Part shown: positions 49,085-58,106 of the stretch, piece by piece | How positions within the stretch are numbered: the stretch's first letter is position 1 | Layout: each line of letters begins with the position of its first letter | Assembly (NCBI GenBank): GCA_003278925.1 | Contig: QCCN01000006.1 | Location: 1 to 64,000 of the forward strand | Direction of reading: 5' to 3' | Length of the DNA stretch: 64,000 nucleotides | Origin: Prochlorococcus sp. AG-347-L17 | GTDB lineage: Bacteria > Cyanobacteriota > Cyanobacteriia > PCC-6307 > Cyanobiaceae | The notes under the pieces: generated by a model | Seen by the model: the letters and a program-made list of their open reading frames with translations, nothing else | The model's database searches: none | What the model was told of the DNA's origin: nothing | Position numbers and translations under genes: made by a program

Positions 49085-49266
49085 TTTTATCTTTTTTTAG
49101 AGCCTAATCCAGATAATTTAACAAACTAAGGGAGTATTCTTACCTAATTTTTAATAAAAAAGTCAGGAAAGCTTTACAAGGCATTTCAGATATACAAATA
49201 TTTCCCCACATTACTCTCAATCTTTGTTACAGTCACTGCGTATCCCGAAGCTAAAAACGATTTCTC
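49085..49266. promoter_or_regulatory. Divergent control region of ycf4 and psbD
   Basis: This 182-base spacer must hold the psbD promoter and leader and the ycf4 promoter. A -10-like TATACAAATATTT lies near 49191. I see no strong -35 box or hairpin. Confidence 0.35.
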
Positions 49267-50343
49267 ATGACGATCGCAGTTGGTAGCGCCCCACAAAGAG
49301 GATGGTTTGATGTCCTCGATGATTGGTTGAAGCGCGACCGCTTTGTATTTATTGGTTGGTCCGGACTACTTCTACTTCCTTGTGCATATCTTGCTATAGG
49401 TGGTTGGTTCGTCGGAACAACATTTGTTACCTCTTGGTACACACATGGAGTTGCAAGCTCATACCTTGAAGGTTGTAACTTTTTAACAGCAGCTGTAAGC
49501 ACCCCTGGTGATGCCATGGGACACAGTCTTCTATTTTTATGGGGTCCTGAAGCCCAAGGTAGTTTCGTAAGATGGCTACAGCTTGGTGGACTTTGGAACT
49601 TCGTTGCATTACATGGAGTATTTGGCCTAATTGGTTTTATGCTTCGTCAGTTTGAAATTGCTGGCCTTGTTGGAATTAGACCATACAACGCTCTAGCATT
49701 TTCAGCAGTAATTGCAGTATTCACAAGTATTTTCCTTATTTATCCTTTAGGACAGCATAGTTGGTTCTTCGCACCTTCATTCGGGGTTGCAGCAATCTTC
49801 CGTTACATTCTGTTCATTCAAGGTTTTCACAATATTACTTTAAATCCATTTCACATGATGGGTGTTGCTGGGATTCTTGGTGGTGCTCTACTTTGTGCTA
49901 TTCACGGAGCTACAGTACAAAATACTTTGTATGAAGATACAAGTATTTATACAGATGGTAAGGTTCAAAGTTCAACATTTAGAGCTTTTGACCCAACTCA
50001 AGAAGAAGAAACTTATTCAATGATTACAGCGAATAGATTCTGGAGTCAAATCTTCGGTATTGCTTTCTCAAACAAGCGTTTCTTACATTTCTTGATGCTA
50101 TTTGTACCTGTTATGGGTATGTGGACATCTTCAATAGGTATTGTCGGCTTAGCACTTAACTTAAGAGCTTATGATTTCGTAAGCCAAGAAATCCGTGCAG
50201 CAGAGGATCCAGAATTTGAAACTTTCTATACAAAAAATATACTTTTGAACGAAGGTATGCGAGCATGGATGTCTTCTGTGGATCAACCACACGAAAACTT
50301 TGTATTCCCTGAGGAGGTTCTTCCACGTGGAAACGCCCTTTAA
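49267..50343 (+). CDS. psbD: Photosystem II D2 protein
   Basis: This 358-residue reaction-centre protein starts [20 protein letters not shown], with five membrane helices. It contains [20 protein letters not shown], the redox region [17 protein letters not shown], iron and quinone ligands, and ends LPRGNAL. D2 pairs with D1 in photosystem II. It overlaps psbC by 17 bases, as in other cyanobacteria. Confidence 0.99.
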   Translation: MTIAVGSAPQRGWFDVLDDWLKRDRFVFIGWSGLLLLPCAYLAIGGWFVGTTFVTSWYTHGVASSYLEGCNFLTAAVSTPGDAMGHSLLFLWGPEAQGSFVRWLQLGGLWNFVALHGVFGLIGFMLRQFEIAGLVGIRPYNALAFSAVIAVFTSIFLIYPLGQHSWFFAPSFGVAAIFRYILFIQGFHNITLNPFHMMGVAGILGGALLCAIHGATVQNTLYEDTSIYTDGKVQSSTFRAFDPTQEEETYSMITANRFWSQIFGIAFSNKRFLHFLMLFVPVMGMWTSSIGIVGLALNLRAYDFVSQEIRAAEDPEFETFYTKNILLNEGMRAWMSSVDQPHENFVFPEEVLPRGNAL

Positions 50344-51709
50344 TAATTTATTAAGAGCTCCAAACCAAAGTATTGAGGAAACTGGTTATGCCTGGTATGT
50401 AGGTAACGCTAGATTAATCAATTTATCTGGACGTTTATTAGGAGCTCACATTGCTCACTCTGGACTAATCGTCTTTTGGGCGGGAGCAATGATGCTCTTT
50501 GAGGTTAATCATTTTACTTTTGATAAACCAATGTGGGAGCAAGGTTTAATCTGTATGCCACACGTTGCAATGTTTGGCTATGGAATAGGCCCAGGTGGTG
50601 AAGTTACTGATATCATGCCTTTCTTCCAAGCAGGCGTGGTTCACTTGATAGCTTCCGCTGTACTTGGTTTTGGTGGTATTTACCATTCATTAGCAGGTCC
50701 AGAAAAACTTGAAGAAGATTTTCCATTTTTCTCAACCGATTGGAGAGATAAAAATCAAATGACAAATATCCTCGGATACCATTTGATTGTTCTAGGTGTA
50801 GGTGCATTAGCATGGTCAGTAAACTGGTGTTTTATTGGCGGTGCATATGACACATGGGCACCTGGTGGTGGTGAAGTCAGACTTGTAAACCCAACCTTAG
50901 ATCCAAGAGTCATTCTTGGTTATCTATTTAGATCTCCATGGGGAGGAGCTGGTTCAATAATCGGTGTTAATTCCATTGAAGATATTGTTGGTGGACATGT
51001 TTACGTGGGTATTACTGCAATTATTGGAGGAATATTCCATATCTTTACCAAACCTTTTGGATGGGCTAGAAGAGCTTTTATCTGGAATGGTGAAGGACTA
51101 TTAAGTTACGCTCTTGGTGGAATTTGTGTAGCAAGTTTTATTGCTTCAACTTTCATCTGGTTTAACAACACTGCTTACCCTTCTGAGTTTTATGGCCCAA
51201 CTAATGCTGAAGCTTCACAGGCTCAAAGCTTTACTTTCCTAGTGAGAGATCAAAGAATTGGAGCTAACGTAGGTTCAACAATGGGACCAACAGGTTTAGG
51301 TAAGTATCTCATGAGATCTCCTACTGGTGAAATTATATTTGGTGGTGAAACAATGAGATTTTGGGATTTCAGAGGCCCATGGTTAGAGCCTTTAAGAGGA
51401 CCTAATGGATTGAGCCTTGAGAAAATTCAAAATGATATTCAGCCTTGGCAGGTAAGAAGAGCTGCTGAATATATGACTCATGCTCCAAACGCTTCTATCA
51501 ACTCTGTTGGTGGAATCATTACAGAGCCTAATGCTGTTAACTTCGTTAACTTAAGACAATGGTTAGCTGCAGCTCAATTCTTCCTAGGATGGTTTACATT
51601 CATTGGTCATCTTTGGCATGCTGGACGTGCTAGAGCAGCCGCTGCCGGTTTCGAAAAAGGAATCGACAGGAAGAGTGAACCAGCTCTAGAAATGCCTGAT
51701 TTAGATTAA
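50327..51709 (+). CDS. psbC: Photosystem II CP43 antenna protein
   Basis: This 460-residue CP43 starts at the GTG of [20 protein letters not shown], inside the psbD end, with a GAGGAGG ribosome site at 50311-50317. It has six membrane helices, the large lumenal loop with [20 protein letters not shown] where an Arg contacts the oxygen-evolving cluster, and the end [17 protein letters not shown]. It binds chlorophyll and feeds the reaction centre. A longer ORF upstream is out of keeping with the family. Confidence 0.99.
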   Translation: METPFNNLLRAPNQSIEETGYAWYVGNARLINLSGRLLGAHIAHSGLIVFWAGAMMLFEVNHFTFDKPMWEQGLICMPHVAMFGYGIGPGGEVTDIMPFFQAGVVHLIASAVLGFGGIYHSLAGPEKLEEDFPFFSTDWRDKNQMTNILGYHLIVLGVGALAWSVNWCFIGGAYDTWAPGGGEVRLVNPTLDPRVILGYLFRSPWGGAGSIIGVNSIEDIVGGHVYVGITAIIGGIFHIFTKPFGWARRAFIWNGEGLLSYALGGICVASFIASTFIWFNNTAYPSEFYGPTNAEASQAQSFTFLVRDQRIGANVGSTMGPTGLGKYLMRSPTGEIIFGGETMRFWDFRGPWLEPLRGPNGLSLEKIQNDIQPWQVRRAAEYMTHAPNASINSVGGIITEPNAVNFVNLRQWLAAAQFFLGWFTFIGHLWHAGRARAAAAGFEKGIDRKSEPALEMPDLD

Positions 51710-51723
51710 TTTCTACCTCAACT

Positions 51724-51758
51724 AAAAAAAGCCCTATCTTTTGATAGGGTTTTTTTTT
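51724..51758. terminator. Bidirectional terminator after psbC
   Basis: CCCTATC / GATAGGG with a TTTT loop is preceded by seven A residues and followed by nine T residues. It can end psbC on the plus strand and the maf gene on the minus strand. Confidence 0.92.
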
Positions 51759-51769
51759 GCTCAATTTTA

Positions 51770-52381
51770 TTATCTATATAAATTTTCTCTAAGCCATGGC
51801 AAACTTAATCCCATTACATTACTGAAGCAACCCTCTATTTTTTCTATATATTTACCCCCAATACCTTCTAAGGCAAATCCCCCGGCGCAATATAAAGGTT
51901 CATTTGTATCTACGTAACTCTTAATTTCCCAATCTTCCAAATTAGAAAAATAAACTCTTGAACTTACTGTTTTTTTTATTATTTCAGTGATTTTAAAAAT
52001 TTTGGAAGTTGAATCAAAACTCCCAATTATTAGTGTATGACCAGTATGTAAAAATCCAAATTCTCCAGACATTTTTTTCCATCTATTAAATGCTTCCTCT
52101 TTATTAGATGGTTTTCCATAAGCTTCTCCTTTAAATTCAAAAATTGAATCGCACCCAAGTATTTCCAAAGGACCATAATTAAATTCTTCGGGCAATGATA
52201 CGTTTTGAATATTTCCAGATATATTATTAGCCTTTTGAAAAGATAATTCCAAAGCTAAATTAAATATATTCTTTTCTTGAATAGTAGTTTCATCAAAGTC
52301 ACTTGATATTTGGATAAATTCGATTTGACAATTTTCTAGTAATTTCTTTCTAGATTGAGAAGCAGAGGCTAGAATTAACAC
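51770..52381 (-). CDS. maf: Maf-like nucleotide pyrophosphatase
   Basis: This 203-residue protein starts [18 protein letters not shown], the Maf signature SxSRxxLL, followed by the FDET motif in [13 protein letters not shown], and [20 protein letters not shown] with the catalytic Asp. Maf proteins hydrolyse non-canonical or excess nucleoside triphosphates. It is convergent with psbC, sharing the terminator. Confidence 0.94.
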   Translation of the reverse strand: MLILASASQSRKKLLENCQIEFIQISSDFDETTIQEKNIFNLALELSFQKANNISGNIQNVSLPEEFNYGPLEILGCDSIFEFKGEAYGKPSNKEEAFNRWKKMSGEFGFLHTGHTLIIGSFDSTSKIFKITEIIKKTVSSRVYFSNLEDWEIKSYVDTNEPLYCAGGFALEGIGGKYIEKIEGCFSNVMGLSLPWLRENLYR

Positions 52382-52447
52382 AAATTTTTTACCAAATTAT
52401 AATTCAATTTAATAATTAATAAATTTTAAAATTAATATAAATTACTA

Positions 52448-53977
52448 ATGGAGTTAGAAGCAAAATTACATGAAATAAAGAAACCAATAATGGTCCTAGG
52501 TACTTCCAGTGGAGCAGGTAAATCGTTAACCGTTACTGCTATTTGCAGGATTCTTAAAAATTTAGGAGAAGAACCAATACCTTTTAAAGGACAAAATATG
52601 AGTAACAATGCTTGGGTTGATTGGGAAGGTGGAGAGATGGCATATTCACAAGCACTTCAAGCTTTTGCTTGTGGTATTAATCCCTCTGCAGAGATGAATC
52701 CCATTTTATTAAAACCACAAGGAAACTCAATAAGCGAGGTAATTCACCTTGGCAAAAGCATAGGGACCACAACCGCACAAAATTACTATAAAGATTGGGT
52801 TTCCCCAGGCTGGGAAGTAATTAAAAAAAGTTTAAAGTCTATTTATGAAGAGAATCCAAATTGCCGTTTAATTATCGAAGGGGCTGGAAGTCCGGTAGAG
52901 ATGAATTTAATTCATAGAGATCTGACTAATTTAAGAGTTGCTAAGTATTTAAATGCAAATTGCATTTTGGTTACTGATATTGAAAGGGGAGGCGTATTTG
53001 CACAAATAATTGGTACTCTTGAATTAATGAAGCCTGAAGAAAAGAAGCTTATTAAGGGAATTATTATAAATAGATTCAGAGGAGACCTTTCATTATTTGA
53101 AGATGGGAAAAAATGGATAGAGAATAAGACTCAAATCCCTGTTATTGGCATTATTCCATGGTTAAATGATTCATTTCCTCCAGAGGATTCTTTAGATTTA
53201 ATAGAGAAAAAATCACTTTCTAAAAATCCTGAAATCAAAGTTGGAATTATAAAATTACCATCTATAAGTAACTTCTCGGATTTTGATCCCCTAGAAAATG
53301 AAGAAACAATATTTATTGAATGGATTAGAAAATCACAAAACCTAAGTAAGTATGACTTCATTATTCTGCCGGGCAGTAAACAAACAATTAAAGATCAAAT
53401 ATTTCTTGAAAATTCTGGCTTATCTAAGGATATAAGGGACTATTCAAAAAACCAAGGAAATATTATTGGCATATGTGGAGGTTTACAAATGTTAGGGACT
53501 ACACTTGAAGATCCGTATTTTAAAGAGGGTTCCAAAAATTATTCTGAACAAAAAATTAAAGGTATTGGATTACTTCCATTAAAAACGACTTTCTTTAAAA
53601 AAAAATTAACACGTCAAATCAACTCTAAATCTATATGGCCGTGCCAATCAGAAATTAATGGATTTGAAATTCATAATGGTCAAACTGTATTAGATGACAT
53701 CCAAAGTTCATTAATGATTAATCCTATTTTTGAAGATTCAGATCTTGGTTGGTACAAAGAAAATAATAAAGGAGGAACTATTGCAGGCACATACATTCAT
53801 GGGATCTTTGAAAATGACAGTTGGAGAGCACAATATATTAATTTAATAAGGAAGAGTAAAAATCTACCAATATTAAATAAAAACTCAATATCGTATAAAG
53901 AGAAGAGACAATCCATTATTGATAATCTTGCGAATGAATTTCACAAACATTTAAATCTCAAATCATTTTTAAATTGA
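52448..53977 (+). CDS. cobQ: Cobyric acid synthase
   Basis: This 509-residue enzyme amidates adenosylcobyrinic acid a,c-diamide four times in cobalamin synthesis. The N-terminal ATP-binding half has VLGTSSGAGKSLTVTAICRI and GQNMSNNAW. The C-terminal amidotransferase half has the nucleophile IIGICGGLQMLG and the His of GGTIAGTYIHGIFE. It shares a TTGA overlap with the next ferredoxin gene. Confidence 0.97.
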   Translation: MELEAKLHEIKKPIMVLGTSSGAGKSLTVTAICRILKNLGEEPIPFKGQNMSNNAWVDWEGGEMAYSQALQAFACGINPSAEMNPILLKPQGNSISEVIHLGKSIGTTTAQNYYKDWVSPGWEVIKKSLKSIYEENPNCRLIIEGAGSPVEMNLIHRDLTNLRVAKYLNANCILVTDIERGGVFAQIIGTLELMKPEEKKLIKGIIINRFRGDLSLFEDGKKWIENKTQIPVIGIIPWLNDSFPPEDSLDLIEKKSLSKNPEIKVGIIKLPSISNFSDFDPLENEETIFIEWIRKSQNLSKYDFIILPGSKQTIKDQIFLENSGLSKDIRDYSKNQGNIIGICGGLQMLGTTLEDPYFKEGSKNYSEQKIKGIGLLPLKTTFFKKKLTRQINSKSIWPCQSEINGFEIHNGQTVLDDIQSSLMINPIFEDSDLGWYKENNKGGTIAGTYIHGIFENDSWRAQYINLIRKSKNLPILNKNSISYKEKRQSIIDNLANEFHKHLNLKSFLN

Positions 53978-54228
53978 AAGAAACAAAAAATATAAAAGTA
54001 ATATGGCCAAACAATAAAGAAACATTTGTTTCAGATGGTGATAACTGGTTGTCTTCTGCTGAAAAAGCAGGTTTTGAAATCCCTACTGGCTGCCTCACAG
54101 GAAGTTGTGGAGCCTGCGAATTAGATGTAAATGGTGACACAGTGAGGGCTTGTATAAGTGAAATTAAAAATAATAAAAAATGTACGTTACGGGTTTCTTT
54201 AACTACAGACCCCTTTTGGGAAAAATAA
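53974..54228 (+). CDS. Plant-type [2Fe-2S] ferredoxin
   Basis: This 84-residue protein has the plant-type ferredoxin cluster motif PTGCLTGSCGACELDVNG (Cys-x4-Cys-x2-Cys), with the fourth Cys in TVRACISE. It carries one [2Fe-2S] cluster and transfers single electrons. It uses a TTG start that overlaps the cobQ stop (TTGA), so it is co-translated. It is shorter than photosynthetic PetF and may serve a special reductase. Linking it to cobalamin synthesis is inference from position. Confidence 0.9.
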   Translation: MKETKNIKVIWPNNKETFVSDGDNWLSSAEKAGFEIPTGCLTGSCGACELDVNGDTVRACISEIKNNKKCTLRVSLTTDPFWEK

Positions 54229-54241
54229 ATTTCACTAAACA

Positions 54242-54784
54242 TTACCTAATTATTAGATAAAGGAAAACATAGTAAAAAAATGATCCAAAAAATGTGTTGA
54301 TTAGTATAACTTTCTTTTTTATTTTTGAAGAGGCAATAATATAGCTACCCAAAACATGAGGCAGGATCGGGAAAGATCTAATGATTAAAATATAAAAAGA
54401 TCTAAAAGTAATATTGTCAAAAAATTTATAAAGATTATTTTTTTCTGGTTTTTTTAAAAATAATATATTTCTAGAAAATTTAAATTTAATTTTCCTCAGA
54501 ATAAGAACTTGAATTGCACTTAAAATTGTTAAAGCAGGAGAAAATAATAAAACATAATTAAACCCAAAAATCTTTAATAATATAAAATCAAAAATAATTG
54601 ATAGTGGGAGGCCTAAAAATATAGAAACTATATTTAAAGTAATCAAATATTTGTATTGAATATTATTAAATAAGGACTCAAGATCATAGGTATACCTGAA
54701 TATTAAAGCAAAAAAATAAACCCCTAAATAGGTAAAAAATATTTTAAAAATTACTGATTTAAAATTTAGATCTTTTTTATTCAT
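54242..54784 (-). CDS. Membrane protein, possible VTT/TVP38-type
   Basis: This 180-residue protein has about four to five hydrophobic segments. The C-terminal half FYILIIRSFPILPHVLGSYI then IASSKIKKKVILINTFFGSF resembles the VTT (TMEM64/TVP38) family, whose motif has Arg-x-x-Pro followed by a re-entrant helix. The match is weak. It is convergent with the ferredoxin gene. Confidence 0.5.
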   Translation of the reverse strand: MNKKDLNFKSVIFKIFFTYLGVYFFALIFRYTYDLESLFNNIQYKYLITLNIVSIFLGLPLSIIFDFILLKIFGFNYVLLFSPALTILSAIQVLILRKIKFKFSRNILFLKKPEKNNLYKFFDNITFRSFYILIIRSFPILPHVLGSYIIASSKIKKKVILINTFFGSFFYYVFLYLIIR

Positions 54785-55274
54785 ATGAGATAAATACTAA
54801 TAAGCATTGTCAAAAACGTACAGGGCAAATATCATCTTTCCCTACAGAGGAGATTGTAGAACCAAAGAGGAAATATTTAGAAAGTAACTTATTTTATCCA
54901 TTAGCGAATCTTTTATAGGGAATACTTGAAACGATACAGGAAAAAAAAATAGAAGAAGTAAATTTGGTTAAAAAAAGACCCCTTTAACGGGGTCTTTAAT
55001 GGTTTCACTAAATCAAGTGTTTCCTTGTTTCCACTTTTTCCAATAAAACCAATCCTTCACACAATTTTAAGCTATGTCATTAAATTCTTTTTCGTGGGAG
55101 GGCTAAGTGGAATGTTGCTTAACTGTCACAAGTGCCAGTTTTTCATTTCTGGACATATTGGAAAAACACTAATTCATAAAAAAGGGTGTTTACTTATCAG
55201 AGATTAACGTGTGAAGAGTTTCTTATTTGTACAACTTATTTGGAAAAGGTATAAATTATCTAAAGTATCGTTTG
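54785..55274. other. Spacer with a minus-strand terminator and unassigned sequence
   Basis: Two protein-like fragments can be read on the plus strand near 54810-54920, but neither has a standard start. A plus-strand ORF at 55025-55207 has poor composition. A terminator lies at 54971-54998. I assign no gene. Confidence 0.4.
54971..54998 (-). terminator. Terminator on the minus strand
   Basis: On the minus strand AAGACCCC / GGGGTCTT around GTTAAA is followed by a T run. It could end a long 3-prime extension of the gene at 55275 or a separate small RNA. Confidence 0.65.
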
Positions 55275-55469
55275 CTATTTCTTTTCCCAAAATAGATAAA
55301 GATTTGAAAACAGGTTTTTGGTATCTACTATTGCAGTGCTTGTTGAGATCAACTTCCATCTTGCAGAGTTGCGTTTTTTCATAATTGCTGCAAGTTCATT
55401 TTCTTGTCTTTGAGTATTTGCATTTCCAACTGCGTAATATATATCAAGATCATTTTCTACTTTTGCCAT
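55275..55469 (-). CDS. Small hypothetical protein
   Basis: The 64-residue protein (MAKVENDLDIYYAVGNANTQ) has a polar N-terminal part with RQENELAAIMKKRNSARWKL and a hydrophobic, aromatic C-terminus. No family is recognised. The start has no strong ribosome site. Confidence 0.5.
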   Translation of the reverse strand: MAKVENDLDIYYAVGNANTQRQENELAAIMKKRNSARWKLISTSTAIVDTKNLFSNLYLFWEKK

Positions 55470-55562
55470 TTTTTAAGGTGATGCTTTATTCAGAGTTAAT
55501 ATTACTCAATCTTTATTAGTAACTGGGAAAGATTCGATAGAGTGGCTGTAAATAAGTCTCAT

Positions 55563-55664
55563 ATGGTATTACCTTCACCCCAAATTGCGATTGGACTACT
55601 GCTTATAAGTATTGGAATAGTAGTTACTATCGATATTAAAATTGATCAGTTTAAAAGTAAATAA
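55563..55664 (+). CDS. 33-residue single-helix membrane protein
   Basis: The product begins MVLPSPQIAIGLLLISIGIV and continues VTIDIKIDQFKSK. It shares length, the PSPQ/PPPQ start and the helix with the protein at 10798, so it is a second copy of that family. It was found by reading the spacer. Confidence 0.6.
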   Translation: MVLPSPQIAIGLLLISIGIVVTIDIKIDQFKSK

Positions 55665-55729
55665 TTAAAAAAAAGTTGGATATCTGGGTGAATATCTATA
55701 TTAATTTGATCAATAAAGAATTATCTTAT

Positions 55730-56332
55730 TTAGATCAAGAATAAAAAACACCCTGCAAAAAATCCGCTTATATGACCTAATAAACTTACCCCTGGCAAAA
55801 ATGAGAAAATCAAACCTATAAGGCATATTGTTTTTGACATTTTTTGCACTTCGTAATTGGATTTTAAACCAATTTTTTTGCCTAAAAAGTGACTCTTTCC
55901 ATAAAAAGACGTTAATAGTAAGTATCCAAATAAAGCATAAATTATTCCACTAAATCCTAAAGCGGCATAATTCGGATAAATATTAAAATACGATAAGATC
56001 TTTTCGTAAACCCAGATAATAAAAAAATTCAAAAAAGAACAAATTAAAATAAATTTCAGATAAAAAAATCTGCTTTCTATTCCAAGTCTCATCAAAAAAT
56101 ATCTAGTAATGATTATTCCTCCAATATTTGATAATAAATGATTTAAATCTGCATGAACTAGGATTGATGTGAAAATCCTGTAAGGTTGATCACTAATTAA
56201 TCTTGGTACAAAGAAAAAATATTCTTTATCAATAACTCCAATTAAATCTGTAAAAATAAAAACTGAGATTAAAAAAATTACTGTTACAAAATACTGCAAA
56301 TCATATTTAGATATTGAATTATTAATAGCCAT
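55730..56332 (-). CDS. Rhomboid family intramembrane protease
   Basis: This 200-residue protein has about six membrane helices and rhomboid motifs: YRIFTSILVHADLNHLLSNI after the first helices, the catalytic serine in AALGFSGIIYALFGY, and the catalytic His in LGHISGFFAGCF. Rhomboids cleave single-span membrane proteins within the lipid bilayer. The substrate is unknown. It stands alone between a small membrane protein and a terminator. Confidence 0.9.
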   Translation of the reverse strand: MAINNSISKYDLQYFVTVIFLISVFIFTDLIGVIDKEYFFFVPRLISDQPYRIFTSILVHADLNHLLSNIGGIIITRYFLMRLGIESRFFYLKFILICSFLNFFIIWVYEKILSYFNIYPNYAALGFSGIIYALFGYLLLTSFYGKSHFLGKKIGLKSNYEVQKMSKTICLIGLIFSFLPGVSLLGHISGFFAGCFLFLI

Positions 56333-56377
56333 ATTATCTTTAGTTTTATACTAAAAGAATATCTACTTACTTAGAAG

Positions 56378-56402
56378 AAAAGACCCTCAAAAGGGTCTTT
56401 TT
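56378..56402 (-). terminator. Terminator after the 56426 gene
   Basis: AAAGACCCT / AGGGTCTTT with a four-base loop is followed on the minus strand by TTTTC. It lies 24 bases beyond the stop of the small gene at 56426, which ends at 56426 on that strand. Confidence 0.75.
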
Positions 56403-56425
56403 AACGTCTTGAATTTATATTAACT

Positions 56426-56590
56426 TTAGTAAACTTTGCAATGAGAACTTGTTGGGTGGTCTATACATTCTTTTTCCCAATAATCTTGTCTTTGATCTTT
56501 TGGTAGTTGATAATTAAAATCATGCATTCTCCAAATATCTGAAGTTGCATTTCTAAGGGCAGTAAATGGAGTGGTGAGTCTCATAAACAT
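56426..56590 (-). CDS. Small protein with conserved MxLxTPFT start, second copy
   Basis: This 54-residue protein starts MFMRLTTPFTALRNATSDIW, with an in-frame second Met at position 3. It shares its N-terminal MRLTTPFTAL and its leader with the gene at 4262, but the rest, ending with two Cys (KECIDHP and SSHCKVY), is different. An AGGAGGT site sits four bases before the first ATG. It has its own terminator. No function is known. Confidence 0.7.
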   Translation of the reverse strand: MFMRLTTPFTALRNATSDIWRMHDFNYQLPKDQRQDYWEKECIDHPTSSHCKVY

Positions 56591-56660
56591 AAAACCTCCT
56601 ATATCTCTACACTTTAATTATCCTCCTATTCAATTGAAATTAATAGAGTATTAATACCCG
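56591..56660 (-). promoter_or_regulatory. Leader with doubled AGGAGG motifs, second copy
   Basis: The minus strand reads TATTAATTTCAATTGAATAG, GAGGATAATTAAAGTGTAGA and GATATAGGAGGTTTT before the ATG. The distal AGGAGGA is at 56621-56627 and abuts GATAAT, a -10-like hexamer. The spacing to the proximal site is 20 bases, against 18 in the copy at 4412. Confidence 0.58.
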
Positions 56661-56674
56661 AGTATTAGTGCTTT

Positions 56675-56806
56675 GTGGTTGTCGCGACTATCTTTTCCCA
56701 TTCAATAGGAGTAGAAATAATTCAGGATTCAAAAGCACTTCATCGACTTTGTGGAGAGCGAGGTGCGCAAGACTCGAAGAGGGCAAATAAATGCCCTCTT
56801 ATTTTA
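56675..56806 (+). ncRNA. Small RNA candidate
   Basis: The plus strand has a possible -10 box (TATTAG near 56663), a GC-rich hairpin GCACTT / AGGTGC with an inner CG pair at about 56735-56766, and a terminator (AGAGGGCA / TGCCCTCT then TTATTTTATTTT) at 56778-56806. The region is richer in G and C than its surroundings and has no protein frame. Its 5-prime end is a guess. Confidence 0.4.
56778..56806 (+). terminator. Terminator of the small RNA candidate
   Basis: An 8-base-pair stem AGAGGGCA / TGCCCTCT with loop AATAAA is followed by TATTTTATTTT. No protein gene lies upstream on this strand. Confidence 0.7.
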
Positions 56807-56834
56807 TTTTGGAATTTCTAGAAACTATTATTAA

Positions 56835-56919
56835 CGGAGAGGGTGGGATTCGAACCCACGAATAGTTTCCTATTAAACGATTTCGAGTCGTTCGCTTTCG
56901 ACCACTCAGCCACCTCTCC
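56835..56919 (-). tRNA. trnS: tRNA-Ser (CGA)
   Basis: Read on the minus strand the sequence folds as a class II tRNA. The acceptor arm pairs GGAGAGG with CCTCTCC, the D region is GGCTGAGTGGTCGAAAGC, and the anticodon stem-loop AACGA-CTCGAAA-TCGTT gives anticodon CGA. A long variable arm follows, and the T arm is GTGGGTTCGAATCCCAC. The discriminator base is G, as expected for serine. CCA is not encoded. Confidence 0.97.
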
Positions 56920-56981
56920 TGCTTTTTATAAGTATGCACATAAAAAAGAAGAAATTTTGAACTATATAATTATCTTAATTT

Positions 56982-58004
56982 TTAATTCCAATCTGCATCT
57001 TTCATCAATTTAATAGCTAGAGAATTTTTTTCTCCAAGGTCTTCTACAGTGACACTATCAGGGGTAAACGCTCCAAAGTTCTTTACTATTTCATTCTGAT
57101 TAACTTCCTTCAAAGGATGTTCAAAAGTAGGAGCAGCTAAACCTTTACTTCCTTCTGGAGATGCTAAGAATTCAAGCAACTGAATAGCTTCATTTTTATT
57201 TGTTGCATATTTTGCAACTCCACCGGCACTAATATTTACGTGAGCAGGATTAGGAGTAATCACACTTATTTTTTTTGTAAATTTTGCATCTCTTTTCCCG
57301 TTTACCCCAGCCAACATTCTTGCAACATAATAATGATTTACAATTCCAACACCGCATTTACCCTTATAAACAGACCTAATTACAGAAATGTCTCCTCCAA
57401 AAAATGGTTGGGAGACGTTTGAAATCATTCCGCTTAACCAATCTTTAGTTTCTGATTCACCTTTGTTAATTATTTGATTGGCAACTAAAGATTGATTATA
57501 TGGACTTTTTCTATTTCTTAAACATACTTTTCCTTTTAAAGAAGGATCAGCTAAATCTGAGTAATCTTTAATCTTGCTTACATCAACCTTCTTTGGATTA
57601 GCTACCATAACTCTAACCCTTCTTGTTAATGCGTACCATTCCTTATCGGTATCTTTCAATCCAGCAGGTACGTTTTCTTCCAAAGATGGTGAATCAATTT
57701 TTTGAAGCAATCCTGCTTTTGCTGCATTAGTTATTCTTGCTGCATCTACTAGCAATATTAAATCTGCTTGAGAATTTTTCCCTTCTCTTTTTAATCTTTC
57801 AATTAAAGATATTCCTGCAGCTTCTATTAACCTGACTTTAATTCCTGTTTCTTCTGCAAATTTTTTATAAACATTTCTATCTGTATTGTAATGTCTACCA
57901 GAATAAACTTTGACTTCTTTTTCTGTTGAATTAACAGGGATATTTACATTCATTAAAAATGTACATGTTAGTGCTGTATAAAATAGTTTTTTGAGTTTTT
58001 GCAC
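56982..58004 (-). CDS. futA: FutA/IdiA ferric iron-binding protein
   Basis: This 340-residue protein is a periplasmic or thylakoid-lumen ferric iron-binding protein of the FutA family. It has a signal peptide (KKLFYTALTCTFLMNVNIP), the KVYSGRHYNTDRNVYKKFAE start of the mature domain, and conserved Tyr ligands in SGRHYNTD and GIVNHYYVARML. It delivers iron to an ABC transporter whose FutB and FutC genes are not in this window. The start is GTG at 58004. It is divergent from piuC, and both concern iron. Confidence 0.95.
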   Translation of the reverse strand: MQKLKKLFYTALTCTFLMNVNIPVNSTEKEVKVYSGRHYNTDRNVYKKFAEETGIKVRLIEAAGISLIERLKREGKNSQADLILLVDAARITNAAKAGLLQKIDSPSLEENVPAGLKDTDKEWYALTRRVRVMVANPKKVDVSKIKDYSDLADPSLKGKVCLRNRKSPYNQSLVANQIINKGESETKDWLSGMISNVSQPFFGGDISVIRSVYKGKCGVGIVNHYYVARMLAGVNGKRDAKFTKKISVITPNPAHVNISAGGVAKYATNKNEAIQLLEFLASPEGSKGLAAPTFEHPLKEVNQNEIVKNFGAFTPDSVTVEDLGEKNSLAIKLMKDADWN

Positions 58005-58106
58005 TTTTTCAAATTAGTATCTATGGTTACTTTATACTTATCAAAACTGTAAAATCCTTAAAAGCGACCTTCTATACACAAAGATGTATCATTTTTTATA
58101 TTGCTT

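Noticed and set aside
55025..55207. Plus-strand ORF of 60 codons
   Set aside because: The composition is unlike neighbouring proteins, there is no ribosome site, and it starts in a terminator-flanked spacer.
58005..58106. Fur box between futA and piuC
   Set aside because: No stretch matches the GATAAT-based consensus well enough.
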